Source of the DNA: Ophioceras dolichostomum | Taxonomy: Eukaryota; Ascomycota; Sordariomycetes; Magnaporthales; Ophioceraceae | Assembly: GCA_003049485.1 (NCBI GenBank) | Contig: PYST01000100.1 | Location: 1-64,000, forward strand | DNA: 64,000 nt | Reading direction: 5' to 3' | Part shown: piece after piece, positions 1-11,618 of the stretch | How the letters are laid out: each line of letters begins with the position of its first letter | How positions within the stretch are numbered: position 1 is the stretch's first letter | The notes under the pieces: generated by a model | Told to the model about the DNA's origin: nothing | The model's input: only the letters and a program-made list of their open reading frames with translations | Databases searched by the model: none | Program-made: the position numbers and the translations under genes

Positions 1-311
1 CGGAAGGAGTGAATCGCGTGGAAAGGTGGTGGTACAGACGGAAAGTGCGCAGGGTAATCGTGTGCGCAGGGTAATCGTGGGTCACGTTATGTATCTTCTA
101 TCAAGTCATTTCGCACAATCCGCAGGCCTCCCTCGCACTTTCACGACAATACCTACGTATTTTCTGGAACAATGCCACCACCATATTATCCTATCCTGTA
201 CAGACAGGAGATAGATGCCACAATAAACTCCCCTTTGTACAGATTCGTCACACGCCTTCACTCTCTTTCGCTTTTCCCCCCTCACACACACAAGACGCTC
301 ACGCCAACACC

Positions 312-3300
312 TCAAGACGCCTTGCGATACCAGTTCTCCTTGGCATCGTTAAGGCACTCGCCAACAGTAACGGTCGTGAGCCCGCGCTTAGCGAGGCCCT
401 GGAGCATGTACTCGGCGAGGGTGTCGACGGTGTTCTCGTGGATGTCGTGGCTGATGACCAGTGCCTTGTCCTTGCCCCCCTGCAGGCCCTGGTCGAAGAA
501 GCCCTCGGCGTTCTTGATCGCCGTCGGGCTGTCATTCAGGTAATCCTGCGTGTCGAGGTCGAAGTACACCACGTGGTAGCCCAGGCTGGCCATGTCGGCC
601 TCGCAGCCGGACTGGGCCGTGCAGGACGAGTAGGGGGGCCGCATGTACGTCGGCAGGACGCTGCCCAGGATGTTGCGGAACGCCATCTCCAGTTTCACCA
701 TCTCGGCCTTGCGCTGGGCGGATGTCAGGGTGCTGAGGTCTGCGTGCGACCAGGTGTGGCTGGCTGTTGTTAACGTTTTCGAGAAAAATTGGCGTGTGTG
801 TGTGTTAGTGAATCTGCACCACCCATCACGAGGCGTCCAAGGGCCCTTGCTTTCTGGCTGCTGGCCTCAAATCTCCGAGCCACCGAGCGGCTGGCAGCGG
901 TGGCAGTGTTAACTGTGAGAGCCAGAAATTTATTCGACATACCAATCTGATGGCCCTCATTATACATGCGCCTGAAATTTCAGAGTTCTCTCGTTAGTCA
1001 CAACACGCCACTTTTCTCGCGAGTTGCTGGAAAGCTGAACTGGAACTGGGGTTCCACTTACCGGATCAGGTTCGCCCAGGGCAGAGCTGGGTCGTCAATC
1101 TCGCCCTTGCCTGTTTTGTCGTTCATATTAGTCCCCCTATTCGAGGACTACAAAGCAGCAATGGGAGGCCTCTGTTTTCGACAGGGCCAGGAGGGAGGAC
1201 AATCTAATAATCAATACTCACCATTGTTGTTGCCCGTGATGAAGAAGGTCGCCTTCGCGTTGTACGTCTTCAGGAGGTCCAGCAACTTCTCCGTGTAGAT
1301 CCAGGGGCCGTCATCGAAGGTGAGGGCGACAGAGCCGGCCTTCTGGCAGGGGTAGATGCCGTCGCCTCCATACAGCACACGGCCGGGCTTGGACCTGGCA
1401 ATGTTCGCGGTGCTCGCTCCAGCGGGAGTCTTGTTCGCGTCGCAGGCTGGGCCGTACTTGAACTGGCAGTCAGGGGCAGAGCAGAAGTCCTTGCCGACAC
1501 CGCAGACTCTGTACGGTTGATGACGAGGACAGTAGAGAGGGGTGTTAGCCACGCGAGAGAGCCAATAGACAGGTGGTGGTCATCAACAGAATAGGCCCCC
1601 CAAAAGGCCTCTCTGTGAGATCTGATTTACCTACCCATCAATGGAGCAGCACTCCGTAGGCCCGCACTTGGCGTTGCCGTTGTCGGGACCGCAAGGATTA
1701 CCAGATGAGACAGCCGTAGGGCTGCTGCCGCCAGAGCCGGTTGTCGGGCTGCTGCTACCAGTCGACGTCGGCTTGCTGGTGCCCGTTGTGGTCGGCTTGC
1801 TCGAGCCGCTGCAGATTCCAAAGGCGCTCTGGCAGCCCGTGCCGCAGTAGTCAGTGGTGGTACCGCACCACCCACTAAATTCAAACGAGGGCTAGTCAGT
1901 AATCCTCCTTCTTCTTGATAGAACTCATCCACTGTTTCCACACGCGGACTCTACGAACTATTGGGAGCAGCAGAGGTTGGCGCCAGGGCATTTGCGCTTC
2001 TTGGAACCGCCGCAGGTCATGTCGTCGTCAGTGGTAGCGCGAGAGGCGATGGTATTGCCGGCGGCGTCGGTGATCACGGGGGTGGTGTTGTCCTCCGAGC
2101 GCCCGCACTGTCCGAAGGCACCTTGGCATCCGGCTCCGCAGTAGTCGGCGGTGTGTCCACACCATCCACTTGTTTGAGGGGGAGGGGGGGAGAGGTAGAC
2201 GGTATGTGTAAGTACGCAGGTCCGTCAGGCAGAGATGGCAATATAAAGCCAGTATTATAATGTGATAATGTCAGGAGGGCTAGACCTACTATTCTGAGCA
2301 GCAAAGACCAGGAGGGCAAGCGGCGTTGTTGCTGTTGGCGCCGCAGCTTAGATCACCATCCGTGGCTCCTGTGTCGGTGCTGTTGTCCGAGGGGACGGTG
2401 GTCGGCGTATCGCACTGTCCGAACAAAGCCTGGCAGCCGGCACCGCAGTAGTCGGTAGTGTTCCCGCAGTAGCCGCTGCAAGGCGAGTGAGGGAGGGAGA
2501 GAGAGAGAGTGGGAGAAAGTCAGTCGAGCCGTACGCAGGGAGGAAAGGTAGGAAAGGCACGAAAATATCGACGGAGCCAAGAAAGGTTTCTACTCACTAT
2601 TCAGAGCAGCAGAGGGCGCCCGGGCAGGTGGCATTATTGTTGCTGGCACCGCAGGACAAATCCACGTCCCCAGCCCCGGTATCGACCGCAGTGGTGTTAT
2701 CCGAAAGAGTAGTTGCTAGCGTATTGCACTGTCCGAACAGAGGCTGACAACCAGCACCGCAGTAGTCGGTCGTATTGCCACAGTATCCGCTACAGGTGAA
2801 TGGGGGAGGAGAGTGAGTATATTCGTCAGCCAAAATCTTACTACCAACACCCGCGTGCCTGCCTGGTGGGGAGACGGTCTTGTGGAGGCAGGAAACGTAT
2901 TGGCTGCGGACTTACTACTCGGAGCAGCACATGGTGTCTGGGCAGGTGGCGTTGTTGTTGGTGATGCCACAGGTCAAGTCCACCTCCGTGGTGCCGGCGT
3001 CAACCGCGGTGGTGTTGTCCGCCACGGGATCGGAGGCAGGGGGGTTGCAAGTGCCGAAGGCAGTCTGGCAGCCCTCACCACAGTAGCCCTCCGTGTTGCC
3101 GCAATATCCGCTGGAAGGAAAGGCGTTAGCTACCTAACATATCTGGCACCTCAATCGAGGTATCAAGCGCTGCTCTGGATAGAGCGATACGGGCAAGGGC
3201 ACAAGGTTCGCTCACTACTGGGAGCAGCAGAACGTGTCTGGGCAGGTCGAGTTCGCGACGTTGGGGCCACAGAGCATGTCCTGGGAGATACCTCGGCTCC

Positions 3301-3397
3301 ATGGCTGTCCGGAAGGCTTCCACGGCCCATGAGTTGCGGCGGAAACGATGCTCCCGGCGGTTGGGAGCGAAAGGAGGAGGGAGCGACTGAGATACAT
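312..3397 (-). CDS. Secreted chitin deacetylase with six CBM18 chitin-binding modules
   Basis: Predicted to remove acetyl groups from chitin, giving chitosan, at the cell wall or outside the cell. Ten exons by my model: 3397-3216, 3110-2916, 2789-2598, 2475-2290, 2168-1959, 1874-1635, 1508-1222, 1110-1062, 971-943 and 763-312, closing to 673 residues. It starts with a signal peptide (MYLSRSLLLSLPTAG...). Five consecutive CBM18 modules follow, each with the CCSxYG(Y/W)CG core and a YCGxGC segment, then a sixth ending CCSIDGVCG. The C-terminal half is a NodB-type deacetylase: TFDDGP at residues 465-470 (Asp467/Asp468), the metal-binding His pair in SHTWSH (His526, His530), and RPPY further on. 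Every CBM18 is interrupted by a phase-2 intron. Exons 8 and 9 are only 49 and 29 bases. Known members of the family modify fungal wall chitin during development or infection; the role here is inferred. The donor of intron 5 (GTTCGT) is weak. Confidence 0.9.
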
Positions 3398-4677
3398 TTT
3401 GGACCACATATGTCAGGAAAGGGTGGAATTTCAAACGAGCGCAAGCCCTTGGGGAGATCTAAGGAACAAAAGAGAGACTGGGGAGAGAATGAACGTGTTG
3501 AACAAAACGAATGTGGTGACAACCTCGTCTGGGACGAGTTGCTGGTTGATCGCGTGAAGGTTGGTGTCCCTCTTTCACTGTGGTATCGTCCAAGTCGCCA
3601 AGAAGTCGGCGCCCTCGACCTGATATTTATACGTACATCCCAACGTCTTCGATCTTCGTCGATCTTCTGCCCACATCAGACCTCCTTCCTCCACGCACAG
3701 GACCAGCCGCTAAGGTCTAGCCGCACATCTTTGAAGCTTGTTCGCTACCTCCAGCTTTTCACAGCAGCGAAGGTGGGAAGGCCGTCCCGACGACTACTGT
3801 GCACAACACGAGAATGCAGAGGAGTTGAGATTTCCAGGGACCGGACGGTTCCTGGACGAAGGATTCTGATGCATGCCGGCTCGGGGCAGAGCAGTGTCCC
3901 GGGGTCTGTTTCTGGAAGCGGCGCTAAGAGCTCTAGCTCTGGTTGAAGCGGCCGTGTTATGTGCGAAGGAGAGCCCGTCGTCTTTTTAGTAGTGAATAGG
4001 TTAGTTTTTTGGACGAATTTTCAAGGAGCTGGGGCTTTTGAGGCCGGCGGCCAAACAGACCACATCCGGCATTGACGAAATAGAAAGCTTCGATCAGCGG
4101 GAGGATGCACGACCGACATCTTTAGCCAGATTGAGATATGTGAATGCGCGGTTTGGTGATGAAGCCCGACGCAGAAAACACGACCACAGGGCATCTTCTG
4201 GGGCTTTCGGTGTCAGTGCGCAGTGCACCAGGACCCCGGGGTTGCGAGAACTGTGCGGTGGAATTGTGGATGCGAGCCAATGGTCGCCTTTTACAGCTGC
4301 CCATCCGCTATTGGACTGCCAGTGAGTCCAAACCCGCTGGCACGGGCAGTTAAAATATGCAGAAGCTGGGAGATGCCGCGCCTCGCCAGGAATGGCCGTC
4401 AATGAGGTGGTGTTTAGACATACTCCTATCATCTCGACTCGCTCGCTGGATGGAGTGAAGCGAACTTTATACGGGTGATGGGAGCATAGACGGCCGAACA
4501 GAAACCCCCATGTACCAATGTAGACCTGCGTCTATAGATGACATGTACAATATGATACAATAAGATGGCAAGCACATACAGATGGAAAAAGTAGCAGAAA
4601 GACGTAGATATTGCCTTGACTGCCCGCGACATACAGAGCCAACGCAAGCCTGATCTCGTCATGACAGCTGTATATTC
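3398..4677. other. Intergenic region upstream of the chitin deacetylase gene
   Basis: About 1.3 kb between the deacetylase start codon and the stop codon of the uL2m gene. It should hold the deacetylase promoter and leader and the 3' UTR of uL2m. Open frames here have no recognisable motif and mostly run into the flanking genes in the wrong frame. I see no RNA gene. Confidence 0.5.
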
Positions 4678-6088
4678 TCAGGCCCCAGACTTGCTTCTCC
4701 TGACACCCATGTTCCGAACACGGGGAACCACAACCCACTTGTTGATATTGTGCTTCCTCCTGGTTTTGTATCCACCTTTGGCCTATAGAAGGTGTCAGAC
4801 ATGTCGGTCTGTCTTGGGGTCCCCCAGGCAGAAGTGAAGAGGAAAAGGAGGTAGAAGACACGTGAACTTACAGGTGTCCCCCATGGACTAGTTGGGTGTC
4901 GGTTACCCTTTGACTTTCCTCGACCACCACCGTGAGGATGGTCGTCTAGGAGAAGAAAAATCATCGTCGTTAGCTGAATGATGTCTCACCACTTGAAGCC
5001 TCTCTTGCTGGGGATGTGATCTTCCACTTCTTCCTCTTCTCCTCTCTCTCTCTCTCTCTCCACTTACTAGCATTCATGGCGACACCCCTCACTGTCGGCC
5101 TGATGTTCAACCATCGGCTTCTCCCGGCCTTGCCCAGCTGCCGGTACTGATGCATGACGTTGCTCGCCTGGCCGATGGTGGCGCACGCGTCCTTGCTAAT
5201 CCTGCGGATCTCGCCGCTCTGCAGCCTGACATTGACCCACTTGCCCGTCATGACCTTGGTGCCGTCGGCACGGGTCTCCTCTTCCTTGGACATGATGGTG
5301 GCGTACGTGCCGGCGCTGCGGCAGAACACAGCAGGGCCGCCCGCCATCGAGCCGACGTTGTAGATCATGGTCTGGATGGGGATCAGGTGCACCGGCAGGC
5401 AGTTTCCGCGGAAGGCAGTCTTGGAGGCCAGCACACCGGGGTCGACGACACCGCCCATCGATTCGAGCAGGTCCTTGGGTATGCCCGAGCGGTAGCTCTG
5501 CACCACGTCGCCAGCGCGCATGCCCTCGGCGGCGACGATGTAGGATTTCTTGCCGTTGGCCGGGTTGTTCAGCAGAGCGATGTGGGCACTGCGGCCCGGG
5601 TCATATTCGATGCGTTCGACCTGGTGAGGCCCGGTCGCCCAGCGATTGAAGTCGACGGTGCGGATGCGTCGTTTCGCTCCACCGCCTCGGTGCCGCACCG
5701 TGATCTTGCCCTGGTTGTTGCGACCACCCTTGGACATCCCTTTCTTGGGAAAGGTTAGCGGCAGGTAGGGCCGGCCCTTCCACAGGTGGTCGTTGATTGG
5801 CCGTCGCAAATGGCGCACACCGGGAGTACGCGGCTTATAAGAGCGCATGCCGCCGGTAGTCCGGTCTACATCCGCGGCGGTTGAGTCGCCGGCGGTGAGC
5901 ACCGGGGTCTGGAAGCTGCTCAAGAGAGCTGCCTTAGCAGCGGCATCGGTTGCGATGCTGCCTGAGGTTGACGTCGAGCTTAGAGGAGTGGCGTAGCCTC
6001 TCGAGAGGGCATGTGGCAGCGTGGCATAGCAAGCGAGCAGCGATTTGCCGCAGGAGACCAGTGGTCTCAGCTGTGGTCGAAGTATCAT
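4678..6088 (-). CDS. RML2: Mitochondrial large-subunit ribosomal protein uL2m (L2 family)
   Basis: Structural protein of the mitochondrial 54S subunit, placed by family knowledge at the peptidyl-transferase region. Three exons, 6088-5068, 4945-4872 and 4782-4678, close to 399 residues. The first 40 or so residues are rich in Ser, Ala and Arg and lack acidic residues, as expected of a mitochondrial presequence. The body has the L2 RNA-binding pattern (KITVRHRGGGAKRRIR) and the C-terminal signature MNANDHPHGGGRGKSKG, which is assembled across the first splice junction and confirms it. The last exon encodes a basic tail ending RRSKSGA. A CT microsatellite lies just inside the first intron. The start codon has A at -3. 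It is transcribed divergently from the cyclin B gene. Confidence 0.93.
5042..5060. repeat. CT dinucleotide microsatellite in uL2m intron 1
   Basis: A run of alternating CT (GA on the coding strand) directly behind the GTAAGTGG donor of the first uL2m intron. It is simple sequence and is likely to vary in length between strains. Confidence 0.85.
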
Positions 6089-7765
6089 CCTTCTGCTGGG
6101 CCGGATAGCTCGAAGAGTCGAACAGAGCTTGAGGTGAGGGCTCAGCGTCTAGCTCTATGTTCTGAGAGGAACGAAACCTCCAGGCATATAAATAAATAAA
6201 TAAAAACCGCCGAATGACGAATGGATTCGGCTCTGCCACTGGATGCGTCAGTTGAGGTCTCGATGCAGCGGAGACCCCAAGTGTGGAACGCCGATGCGAG
6301 CCGAAAGCTTCCGCAGAGGTCAATGATTCGATGATTATATCTTGAACTGCAAGTTCCTGAATTTGATGCCAAGGTCAAGCCGTTGACAGGGATCGACCGG
6401 GATCGGCTAACTTTTGTCCGAGGAGGACCCAGGGGTCAGGAGGATCTGGGGTCCTCTGCATGGCCCGTGCGATAGTTCAGCCACAACCAGGATGCACGTC
6501 ACGTCTTGGGCGAGACTGTGTGGCTTTGAAGGCAGTACCCGCGCGACCAGCGCGGGAGCGTGAAGTCAAACCTCGAGCCAATCGCAGGAACGTTGCCCCA
6601 TGGTTGCCATTGTTCATTGTTGATATTGTGGATAGTGGATTCAGTCCCCAAATTCTGAGCGCGCTGCCCCCCAAACAAGGCCCGTCTAACCCCACCGCCT
6701 AGCTCTCCATCGAGATCCTCTTCCTGATGACCGTGGCTCACCTCACATTCTCGTCTTCGCGTCCGGTACCTAGGTACCTAACGTTCCTCATGATACGAAG
6801 GCAAGACTGAAGCAAAGCAAGCAAAGCAAGCAAATCCAACTCATCATCATCGTGCGGTGTTGTTACTGGTTTTTGTTCGATGAGTTCCTTCATCAGGCGG
6901 CGTTTATAATTTCGCGTTTCTCATAAGTCACCTCAGCACCAGCAGGACGTGATTTTCTTTTTTGCGAGCGAGCGAGCGAGTCGTTGCCGCGCAGAGTAGA
7001 GTAGTAGTGAGCAAAACACCCCTGGCAACGCATCCCCGCCAACGGCAACCGCTAGCCAGACGGGAGCTTCCTATTCTTCTTATCCAGGTTGTCCTTATTC
7101 TGGTGACCAGAGGCACGTCCCACAGACACGGCCCTTGCCATTGTACCTGATCCACCCTGCCGCTCCGCCGCTGCCAAACCAGCAAAAACAAAGGCCTTCT
7201 TCTCCCACAACATCCTCCTCTTTCACCTTTCATCTCTCGACCTCACACTCTTCTTCTCGTCATCGATCCTAATCACGATCTTCCTTGGGATAGCAGAAGA
7301 TCCTCATTGTCACCCATCTCCCCTAATTGCCTCCGTGATCACGCGTCATCACGTCTCACGTCGAGAAGTCCCCCCAAGCCAGCCAGAGCAAGCTTGGTGT
7401 CGAGTCCCGACCGAACCGTGTGAGGTCAGCTATACCTCGAGCAGCAACATCACCCGAAGAAAGCCAGCTGCTTCGTACACAAAGGAAGGACCGAGACACC
7501 ATCATCTCGGGTGCTTTCCTGATAACCAACATCGCTCAGTGTGTAAGTCCGTCATTGATGCCCCCAACTTCCTGTTCGAGACCAAACTGGAGAACATCGC
7601 GTCCCCACCTGCCTGGTCACATGGCGTCGAGTCCTCCTTTTGTCTGATTCCATATCTCCCGTCCGTCATGCCATTGCCACTGACACGATTGGACTAACAA
7701 GAACTTTTATCACAGCTCTTGAGCGATTCTTCTTTTTTCCTGACCCCGAGCCTCTGAGTTTCAGG
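6089..7765. other. Divergent promoter region between uL2m and cyclin B
   Basis: About 1.7 kb shared by two genes transcribed away from each other. It contains short simple repeats (GAGC repeats near 6965-6980, CAAAG/GCAAG repeats near 6812-6832) and a palindromic GGTACCTAGGTACCTA run at 6765-6780. The cyclin leader (from roughly 7.2 kb) is pyrimidine-rich. No gene is supported. Confidence 0.5.
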
Positions 7766-9640
7766 ATGGCATCCGTAAGAAGCACTCCCTGCCTGAACCC
7801 ACGCGACTTACTGGACGGGACCCTCGCGTCTCCGCGTCAAACTAACGCCGGAGCCAACGTCGTAGAGGGCTTCGTCTGCTAACTTGACCAACCCACGCAT
7901 ACAGGGACGCCCCGCGAGAGGCCGGCTGGTCTCCAACGAGAACGACGAGAACACCAGCTCTTCACGCCTTACCAGGGCGAAGGCCGCGTCACTCAACGTC
8001 GATGAGCTATCTCTCCCAGCCAAGGTACTCCAGACCAAGAAGGCGGCCGGCACAACCGGAAGCACTCAGCCAACGCAACGGAAACGCGCCGCGCTCGGCG
8101 ATGTCAGCAACATGACGAAGGTCGACGCCCAAGACGGCAGCAAAAAGGCGGCTGGGGGCAAGGTCGGTCTCGTGTCGAAGGCTGCCCAGCCAACAGGTGT
8201 CCAGAAGAACACCTCACGACCGGCCGCCAGTCGGACGGCACTAGCATCCAAGGAAGCCAACAAGAAGATCGAGGTGAAGCGGTCTGGGCCAGGTGCCATT
8301 GGTGGTGTTCAGAAGCGGAAGGCCACCACATCGTCGTCCGTGGCCGTTAAACAGGAGGCGGCTGCCGAGGACGAGCCCGTTCGGAAGAAGGCGCATGTGC
8401 TGGATAACGCGCCTGCCAGCAAGCCCAAGCCGAAGGTCGCTCCTGTCAAGAAAGAGGAGGTGATTGAGCGCAAGCCTGCCGCTGTTTCCCCGAAGGCCAA
8501 GCAGCAGAAGCCGGAGGCCGTTGACACCCGCCCAGCCGCTGTTAGGGCCATGGACATGGAGGATCTCGACGACCCGCTCATGGTGACCGAATACGCGGAC
8601 GAGATCTTCGATTACTTGCTCGACCTGGAGAGCGGGTACATGCCCAACCCGGAGTATATGTCGCACCAGGACGACCTCGAGTGGAAGACGCGTGGCATCC
8701 TGATCGACTGGCTGGTCGAGGTGCACACGCGGTTCCACCTAGTGCCCGAGACGCTCTTCCTGGCGGTCAACATCGTCGACCGGTTCCTGTCGGAGAAGGT
8801 TGTTCAGCTGGACCGCCTGCAGCTGGTTGGGATCACGGCCATGTTCATCGCGTCCAAGTACGAGGAGGTCATGTCGCCGCACGTGACAAATTTCCGCGCC
8901 GTCACGGATGACGGCTTTACTGAGGCCGAGATCCTGAGCGCCGAGCGGTTCATCCTGTCAACCTTGAACTATGATCTCAGCTACCCCAACCCCATGAACT
9001 TTCTTCGCCGCATCTCCAAGGCCGATGACTACTACGTCCACACCCGCACAATCGGAAAGTACTTGATGGAGATCAGCCTTCTCGATCATCGCTTCATGCA
9101 GTTCCGCCCCAGCCATGTCGCCGCCGCCGCCATGGGCCTCGCCCGCCATATTCTGGATCGCGGAGACTGGGTAAGTTTATCCTAAAGTTGTTAGGGATGT
9201 GGGTAAGGATGTGTGTACGGGCTTAGTAACTAACTCCAACGCCTTGTGTGTTGCAGGACGAGATCCTCACCCATTACTCGGGATACAGCGAAGAGGAGAT
9301 CGAGCCCGTTCTTCACCTCATGGTCGACTACCTAGCACGGCCCATTATCCACGAGGCGTTCTTCAAGAAGTATGCCAGCAAGAAGTTCTTCAAGAGTGAG
9401 TTTCACAGCCCATCCCAGGTTCAGACCCAGCCTCCCAGCCTCGACCTGCCAAATGGGAGGAAGGCCTTGCCGCCGTGACCCAGTCCAGTCCAGACTACCT
9501 ATCTTAACTCACCGTCGACCTGCTGACATCGTCTCGCGTCTGGTACAACAGCATCTATCCTGGCTCGGAACTGGGCCATCGACAACGCGATCCACTTCGG
9601 CATCACCTCGACGGAGGAGACCGTCGACCAGCTCGAGTGA
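7766..9640 (+). CDS. G2/mitotic-specific B-type cyclin
   Basis: Regulatory subunit of the Cdc2/Cdk1 kinase for entry into mitosis, comparable to Aspergillus NimE and yeast Clb cyclins. Four exons, 7766-7774, 7905-9170, 9257-9395 and 9552-9640, give 500 residues. The first exon encodes only Met-Ala-Ser. It is chosen because the reading frame upstream of a clear acceptor (CAG at 7902-7904, with a GCTAAC branch-like site before it) must join an ATG, and the next in-frame ATG would lose the destruction box. The N-terminal region is basic and probably disordered, with a canonical destruction box RAALGDVSN at residues 64-72. The tandem cyclin folds occupy about 230-480, including GILIDWLVEVH, the cyclin-box form of the family's MRAILIDWL signature. 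The end (VDQLE) is typical of filamentous-fungal B cyclins. Abundance is expected to be controlled by APC/C through the destruction box. Confidence 0.93.
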
Positions 9641-10413
9641 TCCTGATCGTCTGCGGCTCTTTCCGGCCAACTCCGCGAAGTGTTTCGTTCCCGTCCTGTC
9701 GTCGTTGATCGACGCGGCGGCGCTCGCATGTTCCCAAAGCTAGCATCAAGCCAGCCAGCCAGCCAGCCAGTCATCATAAATCATCATCATCCATGCATCA
9801 TCGCCATATCTCGCACGACGTCTTTTACTCTGCATCAGCATGCCGCGTGCCCGCCCGCCCGCCTACCTACCTGCTTGTCCGCCCCGTCTTTGCCTGCTTG
9901 CCTGCAATCACTATTGTCCCCCCCCCACGAGATAACACGCACAGGACAGATACCCCGCATCAGTCGTCGTCGGGGGCCTCGTGGCCCCCCCCCCCCAACG
10001 TCCCGCAATGAGGCAACGAAGAAAAAGAAGTTCCCGTTGACACCTTTTTTTTTTCGCTTGCTCGATTTTTCAATTTTCCCCTCGCCCCTTCCCCGCATGA
10101 TTTATAGATCAGCGAATTCTCTGGTATTCTCTCTCTGTTGGAACAAGACGGGATCACTCACCTCCCCACACCCGAAAGGGTTGTTGGCTGGCTGGCCGGT
10201 GTCCCAGCCTGGATCGACTGACTGACTGCCTTTTGTCGGAATTCTCACGGCTGGTCCTCGGGTCCATTGTTCGTCTCAACTTGATTTTTTCCTCTCTCAT
10301 TCTCTCTCATCATCGTCTCGGTGTTCGTCGGTTGTTTCGTCATTTTCTCTATTTCATGTTTTCCTCTCCCCCTTATCTCGACCGTTGTCCGCCCAGACAC
10401 CTTACCAACTCTT

Positions 10414-10455
<42 letters not shown>

Positions 10456-11618
10456 CTTGTTGGACTATGTTTATTTTTCTCTCCGAAGTTCCCGCTGCAA
10501 AATCATCTTCCCACTTGCGGAGGCGTCTGGTGTTTCTATTTGCCGGCGCATGGGGTGTTCTTATTCCCTCTTCTCGTTACACCAAGCCAAGTAAACGCCA
10601 CATGCACAAAAAGGAGGGAGAGGGGGATCAAAAGATGGGACGCAAGTTACAACCACGTACAACGACTGCACACATACCCACGCACCCTCCGACCGCCTAA
10701 TACTCCATCACCTTTTACCCGTCTGTCCAACCAACCAAACACTGTCGACGATACCTCACCTGTCATGTTGCTTTGCTTTGCCGTTGGTTCCCTGCTGCGT
10801 CGTTCTCTGCCGGGCGAGCTGACGATGTCATGTCTCCCAGTGGAAAACTCCTGCGCTGGAACTCAAATTCTTTGCTTATTAGTACGGCTTTGGCTTGACC
10901 CTTCATTGCTCCATACGGGGCCTCATCGCTTCTCTGTTTGGGGAAAGCAGTATTATACCAGGGCATCACCATGTTGACGGGAAGAGTTGGACAACCAATA
11001 GGAGATGGTGTGAAGGGATTTTTTTTAGGTGCGAAAAGAGAAGGAAGAGAGACCTGTTAGAGGAGATTCATTTTTTGGTTTGCTTTGCTCTCAACTTTCA
11101 CTAGAGCCGTGGTTGGGTCTTAGAGAGAGAGAGACAGAGGCAGGGAAGCAAGACCTATTTTTTTTGTTGGCACAGCTTGTGTACATACTTTTTTTTCCCC
11201 CTCTTATCCTTGCTTGGTTTTCTTCTTGCTTCTTTCTTGCCTTACGTGTTTTTTTTGCTGTCTTTGTTGGATCATTGCTCGTTCTCAGTGGATCGTCATT
11301 ACAAATCATATGTTGGGTGTCTTCCTTCACGGTATTGGGCAGGGAAATTGAAAAATCATTGGCTCATTCAACATCAACGCTTATGCTCTTGACCGCGCGC
11401 TGTCTGTCTTTTGCTGCAAGTGTTTTCTGCTATGCAGTAACATGTACAATCGTCACGCCTCCGTCGGCCGGTTCTCCCACATATGCCCCGGTCTAATACG
11501 GTCGGTCGCCTTGTCATATCATCAAGAAACTACGAGCTTATTGCTCCCTTCTCAGCCTCGCAGTCGATCCCATTCCCCCCCGGACACCCCTTGACTAGGT
11601 ATATCTCTCACCGCGCTA
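9641..11618. other. Intergenic region with homopolymer and CT tracts
   Basis: About 2 kb between the cyclin B stop and the end of the convergent Ala-rich gene. It contains a CCAG tetranucleotide run near 9750-9770, long C runs (around 9919-9927 and 9985-9996), T runs, and a CT microsatellite. It probably includes the 3' UTRs of both genes. No open frame shows protein-like features. Confidence 0.5.
10417..10452. repeat. CT dinucleotide microsatellite
   Basis: An uninterrupted run of about 18 CT units in the intergenic region downstream of cyclin B. Open frames crossing it (poly Ser-Leu or Arg-Glu) are artefacts of the repeat. Confidence 0.9.

Noticed and set aside
2813..3946. 377-codon open frame on the plus strand
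   Set aside because: It is antisense to three CBM18 exons of the chitin deacetylase and has no motif of its own.
10233..10977. Open frames of 155 and 218 codons around the CT microsatellite
   Set aside because: Their Ser/Leu core is produced by the CT repeat and the flanks show no coding features.
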